Source: Coniferiporia sulphurascens (taxonomy: Eukaryota > Basidiomycota > Agaricomycetes > Hymenochaetales > Hymenochaetaceae). Taken from it: 64,000 bases of DNA. Under the pieces are notes generated by a model. It was not told where the DNA came from. It saw only the letters and a program-made list of their open reading frames with translations, and made no database searches. Shown piece after piece: positions 56,026 to 64,000 of this stretch (its first letter is position 1; each line of letters begins with the position of its first letter). Made by a program: the position numbers and the translations under genes. The stretch covers positions 124,001 to 188,000 of the forward strand of contig NBBA01000026.1 of assembly GCA_002794785.1 (NCBI GenBank), written 5' to 3'.

Positions 56026-57888
56026 ATGACTACCGAATGTCCTAATACTCATGAGCAAACACGTTTGCAAAAACTATCAGGATTGTGAATAATCGCTAAT
56101 GAACTAAAAATAGTATATACACAGTCATCATCTATCGAAGAACTTGAAGAAAAAATACAAAAAGCTAAAGATAGCAAAAGGTTAGTCAATTTAATAATCC
56201 AATGCAACCTCAGACAAATACCTATACACAGAATGGAACAACAAATACAAGATCAAATCAACAGGTATGACAATTCCACTAACAACGAAAAATTAAAAAC
56301 AAAAGCTGACTATAAAACTGAATTAATGAATCACGCTAAAGATTTAGGCATATCAGATACAGGAAAATCATCCAAAATCAGATATCAAATCAGTACGTAT
56401 TTGGGTATATCAGATCCAACAGAAAAAGAACAATTTAAAATTGATAATCCTTATATTAAGCCAGAAGACAATAAAAAAGAAGATGAAGAAGAAACCGAAG
56501 AATTTAAAAATAAACCATCACGTGAGCCATCAGAACCTTCTGATCCTGGAGATTCAGATGCTAATGATATGGAGGAAGATGAACTAAGTATGGCAACGAA
56601 ACTCACTGAACTCCAGAAATTCTTTGATGGCATTGAGAAACTCGATGGCCACCGAAATTATAGACTCTGGAACTACAGAGTCCGCAGCGCAATCGAAAGT
56701 GCAGGTTACGGTAACCTGCTCACTAACTCCCCAGGAACTGGAGAGATTGGTATATCAAGCGCTTTATATAACAGCATTATGTGCACTATGCCCGACAAAA
56801 TATTGGCTTATTATCTTAATTTTAATAAAGATATACCAGCGCTTCTCAAAGCGCTTGACAGACGATATAATGTCCAGACAACAATTACAAAGGGCTTTAA
56901 TGAGGCTGCCCTTTTTGATATCTGAGGTCATGTCAGCCATTTTGATGGAACGCTCAATAACCTCAGCAATAAATATGAGGAACTCATAGCCCAAGGGGTA
57001 AAAGTTTCAGAGTCGACATATATATTGGCTATTACGAGGGCAACACCCAAACAATATCAATATGTACTCACACAGAGTGAGTTATATATTAAAACAATCA
57101 ACAAAACAAACCTGGACAAAGATAAAATTGAACTAACCCCTCAATTTTTACTAACTGCACTATGAAACGCCTTTGAGGGGTGGTGTAAAAATCATCAGAG
57201 GACAGGAGCGGCAGCTAACCATCTGCCCAAGGATGAGCAGAACCACCCTTATTTTAGGGGCCGTGGACACAGTTTCAGCCGTGGGGTCCAATCACGAGGT
57301 CGCAGCTATAGGGGCCATGGTGGATATATGTGAGGACGAGGACGAGGGGGATATTCCCCTAACCAACAATCACACATGGTAAAGTGCTATAATTGTAACA
57401 AACTAGGGCACTATAGTCAAGATTGTTGGGCGCCTAAAACCGAATGGATGAAGGCAGCCCAAAAGAAGAAAGAGGACGTGAATGATGAAAAAGGAAAAGG
57501 AAAGGAAATGGGTGCATCAGTGGCACCGACATCAACTGGGGCAAGTGCAGCCCAGGCTAAACATACTGCAGCAACAGCAGCAACAAATGTCACATCGAGC
57601 TCTCGAATCAAATTAAGCACCATAATTGGCCAAGGCGAAACCACCTTTATAACCGAAATTGACGATAATGACTTCGACATGGGAGAATTCCCAATTTATT
57701 CTTATAATGATTTCCTTGATGCACTTGGGAATCATGATAGTGCAATGGAAGATGTGGATGACAACAATTTAAACATAAGCATTAACGTTATAACAATAGA
57801 AAAATTTGCTAACAACATTTATTCTTCAATGGATATAATTGATACTGGTGCAACAATACATTTAACACCATATCTCAATCGATTATGA
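56026..57888 (+). CDS. gag: copia Gag with zinc knuckle and start of protease (reads through TGA)
   Basis: If TGA is read as Trp, the frame is open from ATG 56,026 (MTTECPNTHEQTRLQKLSGL), 65 bases after the LTR, past 57,888. TGA codons are at 56,086, 56,923, 57,163, 57,331 and 57,886. Features: an acidic Glu/Lys region; the Gag core (LTELQKFFDGIEKLDGHRNY and LWNYRVRSAIES, a typical copia capsid start); an Arg/Gly stretch; the zinc knuckle CYNCNKLGHYSQDC (CX2CX4HX4C) near 57,384; and the aspartic protease motif DTGATIHLTP near 57,841. Under the standard code only fragments exist, the longest from 56,233 to 56,925. Gag packages the element RNA. Confidence 0.8.
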
Positions 57889-58049
57889 AATACCTATAAA
57901 ACTAATGAAATAACAATAATGGCCGCAAACAAAACAACGTTTATGGCAAATATAGTAGGGGATCTTAAGCTTTACATCCCCAATGGACACTCGGTAAGTG
58001 TCATAACATTATCAAACATATATTACAATCCTAAAATGAATATGACATT

Positions 58050-60818
58050 AGTCTTGAAGGTTACAAATTTATCTATAAAGAAAATGAATGCATGATAAAG
58101 TATCCTAATGGATCTTTATGCAGAAAAATTAAAAACAGAAATGGATTGTATAGTATATTTAACAATGATGTACAAGTGGCTACAAAAAATGTAACACTAT
58201 TTGAACTTCACAAAAAACTCGGACACATAAGTTATGCTTACATAAAACGATTATTAAAAGAAGACCAAATTACAAATAACAAAATATCAAATTATGATGA
58301 AACTCAATGCACAATTTGCCTAGAAGCAAATATAAAAAGAATGCAAATCCCAAAATTACGTGTTACCAAGTTAGCAGAAAAATTTGGCAATCATATCCAT
58401 ATGGATATATGGGGACCTGCATCCACACATGCTATAGGAGGATATAAATACCTTCTCACTCTGGTAGATGATGCTACTAGATGGATAAAAATGATTTTAT
58501 TAAAAACAAAAGACGAGGGACTCAATGCATATACAACATGGGCTACAATGCTCAATACACAATATGATATAAAAATAAAAATATTACAAAGCGATAATGA
58601 TACAGTGTTTTTAAGTAAACAATTCACTGGATATCTAGAAAAAAATGGAACAATATGAAAGCTGACTGTTCACAATACACCACAACAAAACAGAGTAGCA
58701 GAACAATCACATCAAACGATCTTAAACAATACAAGAGTAAATCTGCTACAAGCAAAATTAACACCCAGTTTATGGGGAGAAGCTGTAAAATACAGTACTT
58801 ATGTCTACTATAGAACGCCAAAAAGCACTATTGATTTTAAAACACCATATTTTAAATGATTCAATGAGAATTATAACATTGACGATTTAAAAGAATTTGG
58901 CCAATATTGCATAATACGACAAGAAGACGTTAACAAATTACAACCAAAAGGAATATATGCACAATGGCTAGGATTTGATGAAGAAAGCAAAGGTCACAGA
59001 ACCTATCACAACAGAAAAATCACAGTCAAACAAAATTTACAATTTTTAGATTCTCCTCCATCTAAAATTGAAGGGGAGAATATAACAGAAAAACAAAATG
59101 ATCAAATAAAAGAATTAACAAAAGAAAGACCAACAAGAACAACAAAACCAATGAAACGATCATTAGGTCTAAACTTTGACAAACAAAATACAGTCGCCTA
59201 TCTTACGGAATTTAATCAATTCAATACAGAACTAATAGGCGATCCAAATTCATATCAACAAGTGATCAATAGAATTGACGCAAATCAGTGGATCACAGCA
59301 ATGAAAGAAGAAATAAAAACATTAATTGAAAGATCTACATGGACGATCATTGATCCACCAAAAGATGCAAATATTATCGGATCAAGATTTGTTTATAAAA
59401 CAAAACAATTAGCAAACGGAGAAATTGAACGATATAAAGCAAGATTAGTAGTCCAAGGATTCGCCCAAATGGAAGGTGTCGACTATTATTCAAATGATAC
59501 ATTCGCTCCAGTGGCACGTTTAGCCACAGTAAGAACTATATTAAGCTGGAGTGCAACAAATAATTACGAAATTCACCAAATAGATATTAAATCAGCATAC
59601 TTATATGGTGAACTTGAAAAAGACGAAAATATATATATAAAACCACCACCAGGAAATTTAATTGGAATAAAACCTGGACAAGTTTTAAAATTAAATAAAG
59701 CCTTATACGGATTAAAACAAGCAGGCAGAAGATGGTACAAAAAACTATCAGAAATTCTAATAGGAATAGGACTAGTATGAGCAGTCCAAGACAATGCAGT
59801 ATTCTTAAGAAAAATAAAAGGAAAAACAATCCTAATACTTTTCATACACGTTGACGACATAATGGTATGTGGTTTAAATTTAAAAATAATAAAAGCCTTT
59901 AAAGACGAAATTGGAAAACATGTAAAATTTACTGACAGAAACGATTTACACTGGTTACTTGGTATTGAAATTGAACGAAATTGAGAAGAAAGAATAATAA
60001 AACTAAGACAAAAAAGTTATATTAACACAATTATCGAAAAATATAAATTAAAAGACACTGCAACAGTACAAACACCAATGACACCAGGACAAGTGTTAAA
60101 ATCACTCGAAAACCCAACCAATGAAGAATTAAACTTCATGAAACAAATACCTTATATGAATATGGTTGGAGCATTACAATATGCAGCAGATTGTACAAGA
60201 CCTGATATATCATTCACAACAGGTCAATTCGCTAGGCATTTAAATAAACCTAGTATCGAGCATTACAACGCAGTAAAACACTGTTTCAAATATTTAAAAG
60301 GAACAAACGATTATTGGCTAATACTCGGGGGTAAAGACCCAATTGAGTTAATCGGATATACCAATGCTGATGGAATGACACAAGAAGGCCATAAAGCAAT
60401 ATCCGGATATATATTCCAAATTGGAAATGCAATGACATCATGGTCAAGCAAAAAACAAGAATTAGTGTCATTATCAGTATGTGAAGCTGAACTTCAAGCT
60501 TTAACACATGGAGTAAAAGAAGCTATATGGCTTAGAAGACTGGTTGAAGAGGTACTGCAGACCTTGGATACACCAATGAAAATCTTATGCGATAATCAAG
60601 CAGCCATAACAATAGTAAATTCAACAGAACAAAAATATACACAACAAACGAAACATATTGATATACGAAAAGATTTTTTAAGAGACTATATTGAAAATGA
60701 AACTATATCAGTTTCATATATTCCAACTGGACAGCAAAAAGCTGATATTATGATGAAAGTGCTAACAATCAAATTAATCAAATGTTTTACAAGTCTACTC
60801 CACCTAGTAAAAGTTTGA
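58050..60818 (+). CDS. pol: copia Pol: integrase, reverse transcriptase, RNase H (reads through TGA)
   Basis: Frame 3 is open from 58,050 to 60,815 if the TGA codons at 58,656, 58,857, 59,778 and 59,982 are read through. Integrase: zinc finger HKKLGHISYAYIKRLL...CTICLEAN, catalytic MDIWGPAS (Asp), ILQSDND (Asp) and TVHNTPQQNRVAEQS (Glu). RT: GSRFVYKTKQLANGEIERYK, ARLVVQGFAQMEGVDY, IHQIDIKSAYLYGEL and FIHVDDIMV (the DD active site). RNase H: LIGYTNADGMTQEG (NAD where DAD is usual), SWSSKKQELVSLSVCEAEL and CDNQAAI. The link to gag-protease needs a frame change at about 58,050, where some protease-linker residues appear deleted, so this copy is probably defective there. Confidence 0.85.
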
Positions 60819-60825
60819 AGGGGAG
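60815..60825 (+). promoter_or_regulatory. copia polypurine tract
   Basis: TTGAAGGGGAG lies immediately before the 3' LTR (TATTAAAA). Its purine run is the expected primer for plus-strand DNA synthesis. Confidence 0.8.
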
Positions 60826-61077
60826 TATTAAAATATAATGAACAATTAAGTATAGTATGTGGTCATATGAACAACCACTTACTAAGTGAACGATAATGCA
60901 ACGATAATGCCATACAATAAGGGCTATGATAGTTATAGTATACATAGCTCACAGTAGATGTATATAAGGAGAGCTGGTCTCTACCATGAAATACATCAGT
61001 TTACACTGATAACCCCGTTCTCTCTTACTATCACCACTGCACCTCATCATCTACCACAACGTGCGTAGATTTTAAGA
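60826..61077 (+). repeat. copia 3' LTR
   Basis: TATTAAAATATAATGAACAA...GCGTAGATTTTAAGA, 252 bp, with the same TATA region (GATGTATATAAGGAGAGC). The next base, 61,078, is KDZ transposase sequence. Confidence 0.9.
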
Positions 61078-61433
61078 TGTTTTCATCGCAATGGTATAAT
61101 ACCGTTACAGCAAGGGGACATGCTATTGATTGGCCGGAATGCTATCAAATCGCTCCTGACAGTTCCCAGATCATTCCACTCGACCAGATCAATCCGCAAG
61201 AGCAGCAAAAATGCAAGAGAATACAAACAACATTGGAAATGGCATGGCGTTCATGTCATTCAAATACAGACACAATTAATCTCAACAGTCCCGACAATGC
61301 TCATGTTCCACTACAGAGTGCCTCAGATCGGACTCTCATATTAGATGGTGGTGAGATCATACCCATTGAAGAAGGGGAAAACGACAATGGTGAGATCCCA
61401 CCGATCGATCCCGAATATGATGTTGATATATAA
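61078..61433 (+). pseudogene. KDZ transposase, C-terminal end after the copia insertion
   Basis: The frame continues that of 55,705: SSQWYNTVTARGHAIDWPEC, then PLDQINPQEQQKCKRIQTT and an acidic tail (IPIEEGENDNGEIPPIDPEY) to TAA at 61,431-61,433. No stop occurs in these ~118 codons. The acidic C-terminus and SxxWY motif fit KDZ transposase ends as I know them. Confidence 0.75.
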
Positions 61434-61559
61434 TGTTGTGGTACACAGATCGGTTGTAATAAGTTCATAAAAATGTAATGAAGTAACATCTTCATTACAT
61501 TTTTATGGCTTATGTTCGTGTTCACTTGTTTGTATTACAAATGCTTACTAACATTGTCG

Positions 61560-61970
61560 TCTGTCCGTCTCAGCGCTGTACCTCCCTCGAAGTACAGTGA
61601 TGAGCCTCAATCCTGTATTGGACGACATCGTTGGAGTCTACAACATTCTCATCTCCCCTGGTCTCAAGTCCTCAGCAGTGAGTGATTGACGGCGCCTCCA
61701 CCACACAACGGCGCCAGGTAAGTCTTCAAGCTCCCCTACTGCGCCTCGAGGTCTCTACAGCGATTGATCGACAATGACTACCTTGAGCCGCCCATTTCAG
61801 CCATGCCTCCCTTCAAGTATGGTGATGGGTCTCAAGCCCTTATCGGATGACATTGATGGAGTCTTCGAGGTCCCATCTCCCCTGGTCTCAAGTCCTCAGC
61901 AGTGAATGACACCGATGACAACAACACCCTCCACCACACAATGGCGCCAGGTAAGTACATTAAACATTTG
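61560..61970 (+). repeat. Two tandem ~225-bp units at the inner edge of the right inverted repeat
   Basis: The blocks at about 61,577-61,720 and 61,804-61,960 share CTCCCCTGGTCTCAAGTCCT, CAGCAGTGA, CTCCACCACACAA and GGCGCCAGGTAAGT. The left arm has one such unit (about 45,170-45,330, inverted), so duplication took place on the right side only. Confidence 0.75.
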
Positions 61971-62096
61971 ATGGATTGATCAGCTGGATGCTGAGACGGC
62001 CATAGCGGGCATATCGCCCAAACTCCCATCGTTGATGATCATATGGGTCGATGAAACTCATCTACACATGGTGACAACAACAACAGTGTTACAATT

Positions 62097-62644
62097 TTCC
62101 TTTACTTTCCCTTATTGCGCTGACTCACTTCCCCTTCATCATCATCAGTCAGCGCAACTCCCCCATTTCTCTGCCTTACTCATCCTTATTCACCTTGCGC
62201 CATAAGACGCCATGATGACGCCTTATTGCAACATCATGACATGCTTTGCTTACTGATCACCGTACTTGTATTACCAAGGTCTTCCTTGCATTTCCATGAC
62301 CTTCCATAGTCTGGTAAACACACCTAACCAAGTCGCTACAGTAGCAAACACCTAGAGTAGCATATAAGCATGTAACTTCAGTAGCACAAGCCCTAAGCTT
62401 GTGCTCTTTGTTCATACAAGCCCATTATCTGCTACCACCAGTCTACTGTGTGCCACTTGGCCATTAGTCGCTTCATCGTAACCCGACTCGCTATAAAAGC
62501 CTACCGTGTCCACATCGCCGATCAGGAAGCCCCATCGACGATCATCCTCGACTTACGACATCTAGGAAGCCCTGTTGCCATACCATCAGTTCCGACAATC
62601 AGGAAGCCCCGACGTCGATCACTGTGTAACTGTTGAGCTTAACA
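62097..62644 (+). mobile_element. Solo LTR, family A (copy A7) in the KDZ right arm
   Basis: TGTTACAATTTTCC...CTGTTGAGCTTAACA, 548 bp. The flanks AACAG (62,092-62,096) and GACAG (62,645-62,649) differ by one transition. The left KDZ arm has GACAG once at the matching place (minus strand, about 45,017), which confirms the TSD and shows the LTR came after the transposon. Confidence 0.88.
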
Positions 62645-63229
62645 GACAGTGCCCTACCATTACACTGTCATGCCGGGTAATTTGTCAATACATCAACCAC
62701 TCTATGGATTGACCAGGAGGCCTCAGTTACTATGATTGATATGTTGGACTTGGGGAATTGGTGATTGCTAGGAATACATGGTAGGTCAAGACTACTGTCT
62801 ACTGTGATGAGTCGCTCTCGATTACAGCGATGTACGATCAACTCTGTGGATGGCAGCAGTGGCGGTGGTCAGTGGTGCAACCGATTTGTCGACTAATGGC
62901 AACATTGACAGTGGTGATGGTGCACGATCGATGGCGGGTGAAGGCAGTGGTACACAATCGATGGTGGGCGAGGGCGGTGGTACACAATCAATGGTGGGAG
63001 ACGGCGCTGGTGCACCAGCAATGACGATGGATGATCGAGAACGGCAATGACAACATCGATGGCGGTGATGGCTATGGCAATGGTGTGCGATTGATGGTGG
63101 GCGACGGTGCTGGTGACACCGGTGATGGTGACTGGTGATCGAGAATGACAGTAAAGTCAACATTGTGTGCACTGTGTCAAGTTGAGGCCAGTGGAGTTGT
63201 CTTAGAGGAGCTTTCAAATAATTTTTTTT

Positions 63230-63470
63230 TTAATTTGCTGGCACACAGTGAGCGCTGCAGGCGAATGCGAGCTGTCAAAATCAGCATTGTGAGCACCACG
63301 TCAACACATGGTCAGCTGAGAGACTCTGTACCGTAAGTTTTTTAAATACCAAATTTTTTTTCGAGTGGCAGGGCAGGGCAGCAGCGGTGGCGACAGGCAC
63401 GAGCTGTCGAAGTCTGCAGTGTGAGCAGAGTGTCAACATGGTGCCAGCTATGTAATTTTTTTTAAATAAT
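63230..63470 (-). repeat. Subterminal tandem repeats (right arm)
   Basis: About two units with GAGCTGTCRAARTCxGCAxTGTGAGC and A/T-rich spacers, inverted relative to the units at 43,860-44,280. There are fewer units than in the left arm. Confidence 0.65.
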
Positions 63471-63862
63471 TTTTTTTATCCAAGCGGTGGGTGCAATGGG
63501 CGCAAGGCCGGCAAAGCAGTGGGTGTGATGCGGCCAGGCATGCGCCATGAGTATCCGGCACAGCCAGGCACGCTGCATGCAAGGACAGCGCCACAAGGGT
63601 CCTGACCCTGTCAGGGTGTGGCGCTTCCCAATCAGGCCAACAGCAGGCACGCCACTGTCCGCATCGGTGGCGCCAGCCCCAGTTTGGCAAGGCCCCGACT
63701 TGCCGACATCCCGGGATGCTGACAGAGACAATCCCAATGACTAAAGGCCCAATATGGGCAGCTTTTGCCACCCCCAGTCACTTACTGGCCAGGTGTGATT
63801 ACTCAAACACAGTAATTACAGGCTTGGGTACTAGCATATTGGTTAGCACTGGTGAGTATTTA

Positions 63863-64000
63863 TTGGCAGTTGAGGCAAGGGGGCAGGTGAGCGAGAGGGT
63901 CCACTGGTCCATGAGGGTGTGGATGGTGACTTCTTTTAGCATGGAGGTGGAGGGCTTTAAGTCAGATGGGGGGAGCTCAGTTGCCTGTTTCACTTCTGTG
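63863..64000 (-). pseudogene. LINE ORF2 fragment, right side of the KDZ insertion
   Basis: The minus strand encodes ATELPPSDLKPSTSMLKEVT, IHTLMDQWTLSLTCPLASTA and NKY, which lies directly upstream of the LAVHGF segment at 43,455-43,475. The two halves are one LINE split by the 20-kb transposon. The window ends within it. Confidence 0.85.

Larger units (their letters stand above)
55706..61077 (+). mobile_element. Full-length Ty1/copia LTR retrotransposon with in-frame TGA codons
   Basis: Two LTRs (255-256 and 252 bp), a primer-binding site, gag-pol in the order Gag, protease, integrase, RT, RNase H (the copia order) and a polypurine tract. It is A-rich on the coding strand, unlike everything around it. 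The reading frame has nine internal TGA codons but no TAA or TAG, and one frame change near 58,050. A solo LTR of the same family lies at 40,065-40,319, so the family has been mobile in this genome. Confidence 0.92.
43481..63854. mobile_element. Giant KDZ-type DNA transposon, ~20.4 kb, with long terminal inverted repeats
   Basis: The ends are inverted copies of each other: AACCAATATGTTGGTACCCA at 43,490-43,510 matches, on the other strand, the sequence near 63,822-63,843, and similarity continues inward for over 1.5 kb. AGTATTTG (43,473-43,480) stands before it and AGTATTTA (63,855-63,862) after it, within a LINE whose reading continues across. A 7-8 bp TSD fits the 8-bp TSD I recall for KDZ/Zisupton elements. 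Inside are a KDZ transposase, an accessory gene and an unknown gene. Later insertions (copia 5.4 kb, LTR A7 0.55 kb) add to the size; the original was about 14.4 kb. Confidence 0.85.
61735..63854 (-). repeat. KDZ right terminal inverted repeat
   Basis: Inverted counterpart of 43,481-45,425. It is longer because LTR A7 sits in it (62,097-62,644). The tip reads, on the minus strand, CACCAGTGCTAACCAATATG and is followed outside by the TSD. Confidence 0.85.

Noticed and set aside
56026..60818. RIP-like mutation as the cause of the TGA codons in copia
   Set aside because: CpA-directed RIP changes TGG mostly to TAG, which never occurs here. TGA only, always in Trp-compatible positions, does not fit. 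A process strictly biased to CpC remains possible and is listed as a refutation test.
43481..63854. A TET/JBP-type dioxygenase gene as cargo, as reported for some fungal KDZ elements
   Set aside because: I looked for the HxD...H...R signature of that family in the frames between 45 and 52 kb and found nothing convincing.
1..64000. tRNA, rRNA or conserved host genes
   Set aside because: I saw no cloverleaf-forming sequence with A/B boxes, no rRNA segment and no housekeeping protein. The only tRNA-like match is the primer-binding site of the copia element.

Overview
The window holds no conventional host gene that I can recognise. It is a dense, nested mass of transposable elements from a fungal nuclear genome, almost certainly a basidiomycete (Agaricomycetes). 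The evidence is a KDZ (Kyakuja-Dileera-Zisupton) transposase with its CxC2-type cysteine domain and short GT-AG introns, a KDZ-linked accessory protein of a type I associate with mushroom-forming fungi, and dozens of copies of a GC-rich non-LTR retrotransposon (LINE) of the I/Tad type. That LINE has an ORF1 with zinc knuckles and an ORF2 with endonuclease, reverse transcriptase (RT) and RNase H.

Positions 1-43,480 are LINE on LINE. Copies in both orientations, mostly 5'-truncated, each end in a conserved 3' block (often a GGGCCC...GGGGGC hairpin, then a TGTAATACTGCAGGAATAAT-type end and an A/T-rich tail). The least truncated copy spans 22,421-28,800. A recurring module of about 1.2 kb, here called X, begins with the same 5' box as the LINE (CATCCTTCTTG...ACCACCACCAT). 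Its 3' end always runs into a different part of the LINE in the same orientation, so these look like chimeric retroelements. One of them (300-3077) is flanked by a perfect 16-bp target-site duplication (TSD). Seven copies of a ~560-bp solo LTR (family A), two of another (family B), a third family (C) carrying a Tc1/mariner-like MITE, and a solo copia LTR are scattered through; most have 5-bp TSDs. An exact inverted repeat of about 1.14 kb lies at 29,373-30,509 and 36,430-37,566.

Positions 43,481-63,854 form one very large DNA transposon (about 20.4 kb) of the KDZ group, inserted into a LINE with a 7-8 bp TSD. It has long terminal inverted repeats (about 1.6-1.9 kb net of later insertions) filled with subterminal tandem arrays. 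Inside are an accessory gene (minus strand, 45.7-48.2 kb), a spliced gene of unknown function (minus strand, 50.7-51.2 kb) and the transposase (plus strand, 52.0-55.7 kb, continuing at 61.08-61.43 kb). All are decaying. A Ty1/copia retrotransposon (55,706-61,077) splits the last coding part of the transposase, and a family A LTR sits in the right inverted repeat.

The most striking observation is in that copia element. Its gag-pol frame contains nine internal TGA codons, no TAA and no TAG, and every TGA can be read as tryptophan, while the surrounding LINE and KDZ genes use TGA as a stop. This is what an element translated under a TGA=Trp code would look like.
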